A stretch of 64,000 nt of DNA from JBBREP01 sp036501845 (GCA_036501845.1 DASXZO010000014.1:1-64000); one strand, 5' to 3'. Shown: positions 9,375 to 17,855, counted from the first letter of the stretch. A program made the numbers and translations. Notes: generated by a model not told the origin, from the sequence alone.

Positions 9375-10187
9375 ATGGCGATCCTCGAAGAGCTGACCAC
9401 CAAACACTGCACCGTCGAGCGCGACGGTGCAGTGGTGACCATGACGATGAACCGGCCCGAGAAGCGCAACGCGCTTTCGAGCGACATGCTCGCCGGCCTC
9501 GTGATGGCATACGAGTACATCGACGCCACGCCCGAAGTGCGCTGCGCGATCCTCACCGGCGCGGGCGGAACGTTCTGCTCGGGCATGGATCTGGTGTCGA
9601 TGGGCCAAGAGCCCGACGACCCGCGCGTGAAGGCCGTGATGGCACGCGGCAACAGCCCGCACTGGAAGGCGCTCTTGCGCGACTACCGCCTCTCGAAGCC
9701 GCTGATCGCCGCGGTCGAGGGCTACGCGGTGGCCGGCGGCACCGAGATCCTGCAGGGAACCGACATCCGCGTCGCCGGGGAGACGGCGATCTTCGGGGTG
9801 TGGGAGGCCAAGCGCGGCCTGTTCCCACTCGGCGGTTCGGCGTGCCGGCTGCCGCGCCAGATTCCGTACACGGTGGCAATGGACATCCTGTTGCGTTGCC
9901 CGCCGGTCGATGCGAACTGGGCCAAAGAGATCGGGCTGATCGGCCACGTGGTGCCAGAAGGTGAGGCCCTCGCCAAGGCTCGAGAGCTGGCCGACGAAGT
10001 GGCCCAGTGCGCGCCGCTGTCGACGATGGCGATCCTCCAGGCGTGGCGCGAGACCGAGCATTTGAGCGACGCCGAAGCGATGGCGCATCAAGATTCGATC
10101 GGCTGGCAGGTGTTCGCGAGCGACGACGCCAAGGAAGGCCCCAAAGCGTTCGCCGAGAAGCGCGCCCCCAACTTCCAGGGCAAGTGA
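9375..10187 (+). CDS. echA19: enoyl-CoA hydratase, EchA19-like (steroid side chain)
   Basis: A 270-residue crotonase expected to hydrate an enoyl-CoA formed during sterol side-chain beta-oxidation. The oxyanion-hole segments are ILTGAGGTFCSGMDL (about 59-73) and AVAGGTEILQGTDIRVAGE (about 118-136). The C-terminus DDAKEGPKAFAEKRAPNFQ is almost the same as in M. tuberculosis EchA19 as I recall it, as is RQIPYT near residue 162. The KstR-type operator just upstream supports the assignment. It stands alone, followed by a repeat element. Confidence 0.85.
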   Translation: MAILEELTTKHCTVERDGAVVTMTMNRPEKRNALSSDMLAGLVMAYEYIDATPEVRCAILTGAGGTFCSGMDLVSMGQEPDDPRVKAVMARGNSPHWKALLRDYRLSKPLIAAVEGYAVAGGTEILQGTDIRVAGETAIFGVWEAKRGLFPLGGSACRLPRQIPYTVAMDILLRCPPVDANWAKEIGLIGHVVPEGEALAKARELADEVAQCAPLSTMAILQAWRETEHLSDAEAMAHQDSIGWQVFASDDAKEGPKAFAEKRAPNFQGK

Positions 10188-10210
10188 CATGAGTCCCGCT
10201 GACGAGCTTG

Positions 10211-10345
10211 CGCCCCGAGCGGCGACTAGAGCACCTACCCGCGAGCGCAGCGAGCCCCGAGTGCGACGGGAGCTCGCCGCGAAGGCGAACGAAGATGATT
10301 GGCGCCCCGCCGCCAATCATCTGATTGAGCCGGAGCAATAGACGC
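10211..10345 (+). repeat. dispersed noncoding element, copy A
   Basis: A 72-bp block (10211-10282, starting CGCCCCGAGCGGCGAC) recurs almost unchanged at 40397-40468. It has direct repeats GCGAGC-GCA-GCGAGC and short terminal inverted segments (GCGGCGA / TCGCCGC). It is followed by a perfect 11-bp hairpin (10294-10304 / 10311-10321, GATGATTGGCG arms) and a second conserved end, GAGCCGGAGCAATA. No coding potential is evident. Confidence 0.7.
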
Positions 10346-11026
10346 GTGAGCGAAGCAGCACCTGGATACCCCGACGAGATCGCATATGTGAGTCCCGAGC
10401 GGGCGCGGCTCGCCGAGGCGGCGCGCGCACTGATCGACGCGGTGATGACCACACCCGACGCGACGGCCGACCAGTTGACTGCATCTGCGAGCCGCATCGA
10501 GGCCACCACGCTCGAGCTGGTGGGCGACGTCGATCGCATGCAGCGACGCGACGACACGCTGCGTACCCACGGCGACTACCTGCCCCGCTCCCCCGTGGTC
10601 GGTCAAGCGTCGCCGCTCGCGCCCGGCTCGATCGACTGGGAGCTCGTCGACGACCCCGCGCACGAGGGATGGAAGCGCTGCGTCGCCACGGGCACACTCA
10701 CCGCGGCGTACGAAGGCCCGCCGCGATTCGTGCACGGGGGCATCGTCGCCCTGTTCTTCGACGAGATCCTCGGCATCGCCAACATCGCAAGCGGCTGCCC
10801 GGGCATGACCGGTTCGTTGACCGTGAAGTACCGGCGGCCCACGCCGCTCTTCCAAACGCTGCGCTGGGAAGGCTGGGTGGAGGAGGTGCACGGACGGCGG
10901 GTGCGTTCACGAGCCACCGTGCACCACGGCGACGTGCTCTGTGCCGAGGCCGACGGCGTGTTCGTGCAGCCCCGCCAGGAGCTGCGCGAGGCGTATTTCG
11001 GCGCCGACGCCGCCGAGGCGACCTGA
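10346..11026 (+). CDS. PaaI-type hotdog thioesterase
   Basis: A 226-residue protein with a GTG start 18 bp after the repeat element's conserved end. The hotdog fold is in the C-terminal half, with YEGPPRFVHGGIVALFFDEI (HGG motif, about residue 132) and the central strand GSLTVKYRRPTPL. It probably hydrolyses an acyl-CoA thioester, which fits a CoA-dependent catabolic region. The roughly 80-residue N-terminal helical section is longer than in minimal PaaI proteins. Substrate unknown. Confidence 0.75.
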   Translation: MSEAAPGYPDEIAYVSPERARLAEAARALIDAVMTTPDATADQLTASASRIEATTLELVGDVDRMQRRDDTLRTHGDYLPRSPVVGQASPLAPGSIDWELVDDPAHEGWKRCVATGTLTAAYEGPPRFVHGGIVALFFDEILGIANIASGCPGMTGSLTVKYRRPTPLFQTLRWEGWVEEVHGRRVRSRATVHHGDVLCAEADGVFVQPRQELREAYFGADAAEAT

Positions 11027-11060
11027 TCGACGAATCCGCCGCGCGCCATCATGGTGGCGC

Positions 11061-11801
11061 GTGATCGACGACCTCCTGCCGCACGGTTCGCGCGCGCGCA
11101 AGCGCAGCGCACCTGCGCCTGCGGTTGCGGCGGCGCCCGAACCGACACCGGTCGAGCCGCCCACGCCCACCCCCGCACCCACGCCGACGCCCGCGGTGCG
11201 ACGGCGCCGCCGTCACACACGCGAGACCGTGTTCGGTGTGGTGCTCGCGCTCGCCGCCGCGATCGCGATCACGTGGTGGGCCACCAGCTCACGCGATCCG
11301 AAACCCACGTTCCTCGGGCCCTCGCAAGCGACGATCGCGGGCCCGCCGGTTTCAACCGTGTCGGGTGGCGGTCCACCGGCCTCGTCACCGACGCCCGGGC
11401 CGCGCTTCGGCGTGCGACCACCAGTGCCGGCGCCGAGCGCGCCCGACGCGCCTACTGCCACCGAAACGCGCGCCACCCGCACCACGCTGCTCACCACATA
11501 CACCGCGCTGCAAAGCGTGAACCGAGCGTCGCACTCGTACCAGACGATCTCGCTGGAGACGCTCGGTCATCTCCTTCCGAACATCACCATCGAAGACGGC
11601 GGCGCGAGCTCTACGAACTCGTCGGTCGTGTCGCTCCTCACCCCCACATCCAATCGAGTGGTCATGGCAGTACGTGACGACTCCGGATGCGAGTGGCTGC
11701 GCGACTTCGGCTCCGGCCCGCAATTGACGACCCAGAGCGGCGTGGTGATCACCTGCTCGGCCGCGGCCGCACCCACCACAGGCTGGACCAGCGCGCAATG
11801 A
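11061..11801 (+). CDS. membrane-anchored protein with proline-rich N-terminus
   Basis: A 246-residue protein of no recognised family, read from the GTG at 11061. A short basic start is followed by a Pro/Thr/Ala-rich cytoplasmic stretch, an Arg cluster, one transmembrane helix (VFGVVLALAAAIAITWW, about 75-91), a Pro/Ser/Thr-rich linker and an extracellular C-terminal domain of about 100 residues with two cysteines (GCEWLRDFG and ITCSA) that could form a disulfide. The layout suggests a type II membrane protein. It lies 41 bp before the kstR-like gene, possibly in one transcript. Confidence 0.6.
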   Translation: MIDDLLPHGSRARKRSAPAPAVAAAPEPTPVEPPTPTPAPTPTPAVRRRRRHTRETVFGVVLALAAAIAITWWATSSRDPKPTFLGPSQATIAGPPVSTVSGGGPPASSPTPGPRFGVRPPVPAPSAPDAPTATETRATRTTLLTTYTALQSVNRASHSYQTISLETLGHLLPNITIEDGGASSTNSSVVSLLTPTSNRVVMAVRDDSGCEWLRDFGSGPQLTTQSGVVITCSAAAAPTTGWTSAQ

Positions 11802-11842
11802 CGGGCATGACCGGCGCGTCCGCCACCGTGTAGACATCGGCG

Positions 11843-12466
11843 ATGGCGAGCACGACCGCGCCCGGCAACGGCCGGGCGCGCACGGGGGGCCGCGCCGCCG
11901 AGACCGAGGCGCGCAAGCGAAGGATTCTCGCGGCGGCGGCACGGCTCGCGCGGCGCGGTGGTTACGACGCGGTGCAGATGCGCGACGTCGCGGCCGACGC
12001 CGAGGTCGCGCTGGGCACGCTCTACCGGCACTACACGTCGAAGGATCAGTTGCTACTCGCGATGCAGCTCGACCAGACCCAGACGCTGCGGCGACGCCTC
12101 GAGTTGCACCCGCCCGACGGTGAGAGCGCGGCCGACCGCGTCGCCGACGTGCTGCGGCGTGCCTGCAAAGGACTCGAACGCGATCCGCTCGTGACCGGAG
12201 CGATGGTGCGCGCGATGTTCGCACCCGAGCCCGACGTGATCGGCGTGAAGCGATCCGTGCAGGAACAGCTCCACAGCATCATCGAGTCGGCGATCGCACC
12301 CGAACACACCGCCAGCGCGGGCGCAGGCGAAGCAAGTGTCGATGCGGTCGTCGACGTGCTCGGACACGTGTGGTTCGCGGCAATCGCGTTCTGGGTGAAC
12401 GGCCTCACCGACGGCACGGCGATGGCCGACCGCCTCGCGAGCACCGCGCACCTACTCCTGGAGTAG
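11843..12466 (+). CDS. kstR: TetR-family repressor, KstR-like
   Basis: A 207-residue regulator. The helix-turn-helix GGYDAVQMRDVAADAEVALG (39-58) and TLYRHYTSKDQL (59-70) match mycobacterial KstR, whose corresponding segment is GGYEAVQMRAVADRADVAVG. The C-terminal HVWFAAIAFWVNG and MADRLASTAHLLL also follow KstR. KstR represses sterol side-chain and ring catabolism genes and is released by a sterol-CoA ligand. Two consensus operators occur upstream of acyl-CoA genes in this window, but none is obvious before this gene itself. Its 3' end overlaps the convergent LLM gene by 15 bp. Confidence 0.8.
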   Translation: MASTTAPGNGRARTGGRAAETEARKRRILAAAARLARRGGYDAVQMRDVAADAEVALGTLYRHYTSKDQLLLAMQLDQTQTLRRRLELHPPDGESAADRVADVLRRACKGLERDPLVTGAMVRAMFAPEPDVIGVKRSVQEQLHSIIESAIAPEHTASAGAGEASVDAVVDVLGHVWFAAIAFWVNGLTDGTAMADRLASTAHLLLE

Positions 12467-13267
12467 CGCGCGTACCTCCGCGGCGAGCGCCACGTTGTCG
12501 AGGTTCGACGAGTCGACTGGCCCGAGTACGAGCGTGGTCGCGCCGGCGTCGACGTAGGGGCGGAGTTGCCGCGCGACGGTGGCCGGCGCGCCGGTGATCG
12601 CGGCAGGTGGCGCTCCCAGCGATTCGGCACGTGTGCGGGCACTCTCGTCGGTGGCGCCGAGCACCACCAACCCGCCCCACGTGAGCTCGGTCGAGGGCGC
12701 ACGACCGCGCACGTCACGGCCTTCGGACGCGAAATCGATCACGCGCGCGCCCCACACGTTCCACGCCGCGCACGATTCATCGATGCTGCTGCGTACCAGG
12801 TGGTGCCGACCACCGATCCACACCGGCACCTCGGGCGCGCCGGCCGCGAGCGCGTCGCGCGTGGCCCGCAAGAGCTCGATCCGCCTTGCCAGCGGCGGGA
12901 AGGGGATGCCGAATTGTTCGTGCTCGGGCCGGCTCTCGTGATCACCGGCGCCGAGTCCGATCAGCAGTCGGCCCGGAGCCTGCTGATCGAGCGTGCGCAC
13001 CGCAGCCACGACGACCGCGGCCGGTCGCAACGAGGTACGGATCACGAGCGACCCGATCGCGACGCGATGCGTCTCACGGGCGACCGCGGCGAGGAGGGCG
13101 AAGCATTCGACCGCCGGGCGTTGGCGGCCGTCGCTCCCGATCCGGAACATGTGGTCGTACGCGAACACCGAGTCGAGCCCGGCGTCGTCGGCGGCAGACG
13201 CGATCGCCAAGGGCGCGTCGAGACTCCTGGTGAACGACGGCAACGTGAGGCCGAGGCGCAGCGTCAT
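12452..13267 (-). CDS. LLM-class (F420-dependent type) oxidoreductase
   Basis: A 271-residue TIM-barrel protein of the luciferase-like monooxygenase superfamily. It starts RLGLTLPSFTRSLD, has the strand-helix unit DDAGLDSVFAYDHM and the GRLLIGLGAGDHESRPEHEQFG loop characteristic of F420-dependent members, and ends with APATVARQLRPYVDAGATTL. The reaction is unknown; coenzyme F420 is inferred from the family. The start overlaps the ROK gene stop (ATGA). Confidence 0.75.
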   Translation of the reverse strand: MTLRLGLTLPSFTRSLDAPLAIASAADDAGLDSVFAYDHMFRIGSDGRQRPAVECFALLAAVARETHRVAIGSLVIRTSLRPAAVVVAAVRTLDQQAPGRLLIGLGAGDHESRPEHEQFGIPFPPLARRIELLRATRDALAAGAPEVPVWIGGRHHLVRSSIDESCAAWNVWGARVIDFASEGRDVRGRAPSTELTWGGLVVLGATDESARTRAESLGAPPAAITGAPATVARQLRPYVDAGATTLVLGPVDSSNLDNVALAAEVRALLQE

Positions 13268-14202
13268 GCGACGAGCTCTGCGGCTTGTGCCGCGGCGCCG
13301 ATCGCGCCGGCGCGCTCGCCGAGAGCGGCAGGAACGACGCGTATGACGTTGCGATACTGAGTGCCTTCGAGGTGTGCGCGGAACGCGGCTTCGAGGGGCG
13401 TGAACAGCAGCGCGCCGAGACCGACAAGTCCGCCGCCGATCATGATGAGCTCGGGGTCGAGGATGTTCGACAGTGCGGCGAGTCCCAGCGCGACGTTGTC
13501 GGCGAACTCGTCGAGCACGGCCAGCGCGCCGGCATCACCCGCCGCGGCCGCGGCACCGACGTGCACCCCGGTGACAGGCGCGCCCGCGGCAACCTTCGCG
13601 ATCGCGGCGCCGCGGCCGCTGGCCACGAAGTCGGCGCCCATCCGGCCGAGCGCGGTGCCCGAGGCCATGGCCTCCCAGTGCCCGCGCTCGCCGCAGGCGC
13701 AGATCGGCCCCGACCGATCGAGCGTGAAGTGGCCGATCTCTGCGGCGAAGCCGTTGGCACCCCGGTAGATCGCGCCATTGGCGATGATCGCGCCACCGAT
13801 GCCGGTGCCGAGCGTGACAAGCAGCGCGTCGCTCGTGCCGCGGGCCGCGCCGTACAGCAACTCGCCGTAGCCGGCCGTGTTCGCGTCGTTGTCGACCGAC
13901 ACCGGCCGCGCGCTGAGCTGCTCCATGTGCTCGCGCACGGGCAGCACGAGCACCTCGGGGAGGTTCGGGCCGTAGCGCATGTGGCCGGCGAAGTCGACGA
14001 GGCCTGCGATCCCCACCCCCACCGCGTCCGCAGTGGGCACACGCGCCGCGAGCTCCCCGTACACCGCGTCGATCGCACCCTGCACGCCGTCGGCGCCGCG
14101 CCCGTTCAGCACCCGATGTTCGTCGATCACCGCGCCGCGCGCGTCGAGCGCGACGCCGAGCACCTTGGTGCCGCCGACGTCGATTCCGATCGTGGGGGGC
14201 AT
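13264..14202 (-). CDS. ROK-family sugar kinase (glucokinase type)
   Basis: A 312-residue kinase with the phosphate loop DVGGTK (8-13), catalytic Asp in VDNDAN (about 106) and EIGHF (155-159). The ROK zinc motif CxCGxxGC appears as CACGERGHWE (168-177), with His replacing the last Cys; metal binding may persist because His can serve as ligand. Glucose phosphorylation is likely but not proven. It is adjacent to the ArsA/PimB' cluster, in a run of genes with 0-4 bp spacing. Confidence 0.8.
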   Translation of the reverse strand: MPPTIGIDVGGTKVLGVALDARGAVIDEHRVLNGRGADGVQGAIDAVYGELAARVPTADAVGVGIAGLVDFAGHMRYGPNLPEVLVLPVREHMEQLSARPVSVDNDANTAGYGELLYGAARGTSDALLVTLGTGIGGAIIANGAIYRGANGFAAEIGHFTLDRSGPICACGERGHWEAMASGTALGRMGADFVASGRGAAIAKVAAGAPVTGVHVGAAAAAGDAGALAVLDEFADNVALGLAALSNILDPELIMIGGGLVGLGALLFTPLEAAFRAHLEGTQYRNVIRVVPAALGERAGAIGAAAQAAELVA

Positions 14203-14499
14203 TCAGGCGATGTCGATGCGGCGGACGCGGCGATGCGCGCTCCCCGGCGATGCATCGTCGGAGCGTTCCGCCGTCGCGTCCGGGGCCTCACCGCGCGGTT
14301 CCCCCCGTTGGGCGGCAACGTACGCACGCTGCTCGTCGATGGCGCGCTCCGCCGCGTCGATTGCCACCCGCGCCACCTCGAGGAGCTCGTAGGCCGCGTT
14401 CAACATATGCTCGAGTGCTTCGGGTTGCGCGGCCTGGGCTTCCGCGAAGAACGCACCGACCGGACACCGGTAGCACTCGTCGTGGCCCGCCGGGCTCAT
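14203..14499 (-). CDS. small conserved-type protein with CxxCP motif
   Basis: A 98-residue protein with DECYRCPVGAFF (about 8-19), followed by a long amphipathic helix (LEHMLNAAYELLEVARVAID) and a charged disordered tail. Its place next to an ArsA gene corresponds to Rv2183c in M. tuberculosis. I recognise no enzymatic motif; a metal- or partner-binding accessory for the ArsA ATPase is a guess from position. Start and stop overlap or abut its neighbours. Confidence 0.65.
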   Translation of the reverse strand: MSPAGHDECYRCPVGAFFAEAQAAQPEALEHMLNAAYELLEVARVAIDAAERAIDEQRAYVAAQRGEPRGEAPDATAERSDDASPGSAHRRVRRIDIA

Positions 14500-15674
14500 C
14501 GCCGCTCTCGCACGGGAACGAAGTCCACTTCGAGCCGACCCGCGTCGAAGCGCGCGCCCGAGATCGCGCGCCCGCGCAGGCTGTCGGGCAACGCGAGCGC
14601 GCGCCGGTACGGCCCCACGGCGACGAGCAGGTCGTCACCGGCGCTGGCGAGTTCCACGTCGCCGCCCGTCACGTGGGGCAGGTGCAGCGAGAGCACGAAC
14701 TTGCCGTCGATGGCGTCGACACGCATCGGCTCGACCGCCGACAAGCGCGCTTCGCACGGCTGCTGGCGATAGAGCAGTTCGCCGTACGGACCCAGCTCGT
14801 CGAGGCCGATCACCTCGCGGGGCGCGAGCGGGGCGTGCAGGATCGGCAGCGGCGCGAACGACTCCTTGATCTGCTCGAGCTGGGCCTTCTGCGTCGTGCG
14901 CCACTCGTCGAACCAAGGGTCGTCGAGGCCATCGGGCAGCACCTTGTTCACCGCGATCGCGTCCACGTGATACCCGAACAGCGAGAGGTAGGTGTAGGTG
15001 CGGCGCGCTTCGTTGACGACGAGTCGCTCCGGATTCACCACGATGCGAGCGTTCGTGATCTCGCCGTCGACGAGCAGTTCGCGCACGCCGTCGAGGCGCT
15101 CGTAGAACCGGCCAATCGCGGCGAACACCTCGTCACCGGCAACCGGCAGCGAGGTGAGGCGCTGCAACAGCGGTCGCGCGAAGCGCGTGGTGCGCCGCTG
15201 GCGCGCGAACAGCTTGTCCATGTACCAACCGAGCACGTCGGGCAGCGTGAGGAGCCGCAACGTCTCGGCGGTGGGCGCACAGTCGACCACCACCACGTCG
15301 TAGCGACCGCTGCGCGCATGGGTCTTGATGTCGGCGAGCGCGAACACCTCGTCGAGCCCGGGTACCACCGCGAGCTCCTCCGACTCGACGGCGCCCGCGC
15401 CCAACCAGCCGAGCACGTCGACCGCGTAGTCGCGAACGTCGGCCCACGCTTCCTCGAAACGGACTCGCGCGTCGAGCTGCTGCGCGTGCAGCCGCGGCGC
15501 GATCTCACGGGCGTCGTCGCCGAGCGCCACGTCGAACACATCGGCGAGCGAATGCGCTGGATCGGTGGACAGCACGATCGTCCGCAGGCCGCGTCGCGCA
15601 CAGCGCAACGCCGTCGCTGCGGCAACGGTCGTCTTGCCGACGCCACCTTTGCCGGTGCACAGAACGATGCGCAT
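14496..15674 (-). CDS. ArsA-family ATPase
   Basis: A 392-residue P-loop ATPase of the ArsA/Get3 class. It has the deviant Walker A GKGGVGKTT (8-16), switch I region STDPAHSLADVF (about 36-47) and switch II VVDCAPTAETLRLL. A C-terminal domain of about 80 residues (VLSLHLPHVTGGDVELASAG) resembles the HSP20-like fold often fused to actinobacterial ArsA proteins. There are no arsenite-binding cysteine triads, so metalloid export is unlikely. Its position matches Rv2184c beside the SRPBCC and PimB' genes, pointing to an envelope-related or chaperone role. Confidence 0.85.
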   Translation of the reverse strand: MRIVLCTGKGGVGKTTVAAATALRCARRGLRTIVLSTDPAHSLADVFDVALGDDAREIAPRLHAQQLDARVRFEEAWADVRDYAVDVLGWLGAGAVESEELAVVPGLDEVFALADIKTHARSGRYDVVVVDCAPTAETLRLLTLPDVLGWYMDKLFARQRRTTRFARPLLQRLTSLPVAGDEVFAAIGRFYERLDGVRELLVDGEITNARIVVNPERLVVNEARRTYTYLSLFGYHVDAIAVNKVLPDGLDDPWFDEWRTTQKAQLEQIKESFAPLPILHAPLAPREVIGLDELGPYGELLYRQQPCEARLSAVEPMRVDAIDGKFVLSLHLPHVTGGDVELASAGDDLLVAVGPYRRALALPDSLRGRAISGARFDAGRLEVDFVPVRERR

Positions 15675-15724
15675 GAGGGCGCGACTCTAGGCGCCTGTTG
15701 CTCGATTCGCGCCGGGCGGACGGC

Positions 15725-16180
15725 TCAGCCCGGGCTCTCGATGTGTCGTTTCAGCTCACGCAGCGCGTTGCCCATGATCAGCGCAGCAGCCCGGTGCTTG
15801 ATCGCCCTCGGCAGCGGCGCCTTCAGATCGACGGCGAGGTCGTAGTGCACGCGGGTTGCGTCGTCGCCATCCGGCTCGAACCGGTAGGAGCCGTCGAGGC
15901 GGCGGAGCAGCATGCCGCCTTCCACGAGATGCCACGAAAAGCTGCGTGGCGCGTCGGCGAAGTCGTACTCGAGCGTGTACTCGACGCTCTTGCCCAATGC
16001 GGCCGCGCGATACGCAACCTGCGCGGCACGCCCGGTGTCGTCGCGCGCCACGATCGTGGCGCGCTTCACGTCACGAGCCCACGCCGGGTAGCGCTCGAAG
16101 TCGGTGGCGATGTCGTAACAGCGTTGCGCGGGCGCGGCGATGCGGATCCGCTCACTTGCCTGGTCGGCCACGCGCCACAC
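15725..16180 (-). CDS. SRPBCC-family lipid-binding-type protein
   Basis: A 151-residue START/SRPBCC fold protein with RIRIAAPAQRCYDIATDFERYPAW at the start (split here around the conserved DFERYP), a beta-rich centre (YTLEYDFADAPRSFSWHL) and the closing amphipathic helix RAIKHRAAALIMGNALREL. It corresponds in position to Rv2185c. Such proteins bind hydrophobic ligands; none is known here. Its start overlaps the membrane protein's 3' end by 29 bp. Confidence 0.8.
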   Translation of the reverse strand: MWRVADQASERIRIAAPAQRCYDIATDFERYPAWARDVKRATIVARDDTGRAAQVAYRAAALGKSVEYTLEYDFADAPRSFSWHLVEGGMLLRRLDGSYRFEPDGDDATRVHYDLAVDLKAPLPRAIKHRAAALIMGNALRELKRHIESPG

Positions 16181-16622
16181 CTCCCGCTCCGGTCGCTCGG
16201 GCGGGGAACGTACCGTGGCGAGCCCCCCACCATGCTGCGTACGCGAGCGGGAGCAGGTTCGTGAGCCAGATGAACGGGCTCACACCGGTGGTCACGATCG
16301 AGAGCACGAGGGTGAGACCGGTCGCGGCCATGAAGTTGTTGCGGACGGCCACCGGCGCCGATCCACTGAGGAACACCCACGAGGCGACGGCGATGTCGTC
16401 GCCGCGGGCCGTGCGCGCGATGGCCGCGAAGAAGGCGACGATCCACAGCAAGAATCCGGCGAAGAACGACGCGAGACACACGATGATCACCATCGTCTCG
16501 AGCGAGCCGGCGCCGAGCGCGAGCGGCGCGACCGCGACGGCAACTACCACGAAGGTCACCCACGAAGTGATCACGATCCCCCGCCCCGGCGCCTCCCCCA
16601 GCGCGAGCCAGCGTGGTGTCAC
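16152..16622 (-). CDS. small integral membrane protein (Rv2186c position)
   Basis: A 156-residue protein with about four hydrophobic segments: VITSWVTFVVVAVAVAPLAL, MVIIVCLASFFAGFLLWIVA, MAATGLTLVLSIVTTGVSPF and LTNLLPLAYAAWW. There is no recognised domain. It lies between the SRPBCC and mannosyltransferase genes, overlapping both, exactly where M. tuberculosis has a membrane protein gene. A role with lipid or glycolipid handling is inferred from context only. Confidence 0.65.
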   Translation of the reverse strand: MTPRWLALGEAPGRGIVITSWVTFVVVAVAVAPLALGAGSLETMVIIVCLASFFAGFLLWIVAFFAAIARTARGDDIAVASWVFLSGSAPVAVRNNFMAATGLTLVLSIVTTGVSPFIWLTNLLPLAYAAWWGARHGTFPARATGAGGVARGRPGK

Positions 16623-17773
16623 GAACGCGTCGCTCCCAGACCCTGGTCGGTGAACGAGCCGAGCTTGCCGGCGGCGATGGGTTCGAGCCTGCGCACGAGA
16701 TCGTCGTAGCAGAATTGCTCGACCGCGCGCCTACGGGCCGCCTCGCCCATGCGGCGGCGCAGGTCGGCGTCGTCGAGCAGGCGGGTGAGAGCGTGGCGCA
16801 CCGCGGGCACGAAGCGCGGATCGACCACCAGGCCGGTCTCCTCGTGCGCGACCGCCTCGTGCGAGCCTCCGCTGCGCCCCGCGATCTGCGGCACACCGCA
16901 CGCCGCGGCCTCGAGGAACACGATCCCGAAGCCCTCGGCTTCGATACCGCCCCAGCGATCGGCGCGGCACGGCATCGCGAACACGTCGGCGCACCCGTAG
17001 AGAGCCGGCAGGTCGCAGTCGTCGACCCGTCCGAGGAACTCCACCGTCACACCGAGATTGCGCGCGAGGCGCCGGAGCCGTTCACGGTCACGCCCGCCGC
17101 CGGCAATCGCAAGTTGCACGTTGCGGCGGAGCCCCGCGACCGCAGTGATCAACACGTCGAAACCCTTGCGGGGCACGAGCCTCGACAGCCCGAGCACCAC
17201 AGGCCGATCGAGGTCGAGCGCGAAGCGCCGGCGCGCATCACGGCGCTCGTCCTCGCTGAGCGGATGGAAGCGATTCGTGTCGACGCCGGGCGGCACGACC
17301 ACGCCCGGCAGTGGCCGCCCGGCCGCCCGCACGCATTCGTGCATCGGATAACTCCCGAACGCCACCACGCCCGCGGCGTCGCGCAGCACCTTGCGAGCGA
17401 GGAGGTTGGTGCCGGGCAAGCGCGCGTAGCCCGTGATCTCGGCACCGTGCGCGAGCACGACGTAAGGAGCGCTGTGCAACGTGGGAGCGAGCGCGCCGAG
17501 CGGCAACATCGGGTCGACGAACACCACGTCGGCCGCCACGTCGGAGGCGAGCCGGTCGATCGTGCGGTGCAGTGCCGGCGTGGGCAACAACACCTTGTCG
17601 CGGCTGCGTACTACATGGAACGGCTGCTGCGCGTCCCACTCGCGATCGCCGGCGAACGGGGTGGTGAGCACAGTGCTCTCACCTGGTGGAAGGCGCCTCC
17701 AGAACTCCCAGAGGACCGACTGAATTCCGCCGTGCTTTGGAGGGAAGTCGTTGGTGACGAGCAACGACGTCAT
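16619..17773 (-). CDS. pimB: GT4 glycosyltransferase, PimB'-like mannosyltransferase
   Basis: A 384-residue GT-B glycosyltransferase. The N-terminus LLVTNDFPPKHGGIQS, the central GLSRLVPRKGFDVLI, ADVFAMPCRADRWGG and the C-terminal EGFGIVFLEAAACGVPQIAG closely follow mycobacterial PimB' (Rv2188c), which adds a GDP-mannose-derived mannose to phosphatidylinositol monomannoside at the inner membrane. The family EX7E motif is present at EGFGIVFLE. It heads the minus-strand operon with the membrane, SRPBCC and ArsA genes. Confidence 0.8.
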   Translation of the reverse strand: MTSLLVTNDFPPKHGGIQSVLWEFWRRLPPGESTVLTTPFAGDREWDAQQPFHVVRSRDKVLLPTPALHRTIDRLASDVAADVVFVDPMLPLGALAPTLHSAPYVVLAHGAEITGYARLPGTNLLARKVLRDAAGVVAFGSYPMHECVRAAGRPLPGVVVPPGVDTNRFHPLSEDERRDARRRFALDLDRPVVLGLSRLVPRKGFDVLITAVAGLRRNVQLAIAGGGRDRERLRRLARNLGVTVEFLGRVDDCDLPALYGCADVFAMPCRADRWGGIEAEGFGIVFLEAAACGVPQIAGRSGGSHEAVAHEETGLVVDPRFVPAVRHALTRLLDDADLRRRMGEAARRRAVEQFCYDDLVRRLEPIAAGKLGSFTDQGLGATRS

Positions 17774-17810
17774 TGCCGTTGATGCTAGGTGGACGTGCGC
17801 GCACCATTGG

Positions 17811-17855
17811 GTACATGTACGCGACCTTTACCGTTCGCGGTAACAGTCAGACTGT
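17811..17855. promoter_or_regulatory. cluster of short palindromes upstream of the PimB'-like gene
   Basis: Within the 131-bp gap before the glycosyltransferase start are a perfect GTACATGTAC (17811-17820), an inverted repeat TTACCG-TTCG-CGGTAA (17828-17843) and CAGTC-A-GACTG just after it. They could be operator or promoter elements for the minus-strand operon. No regulator can be named. Confidence 0.35.
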
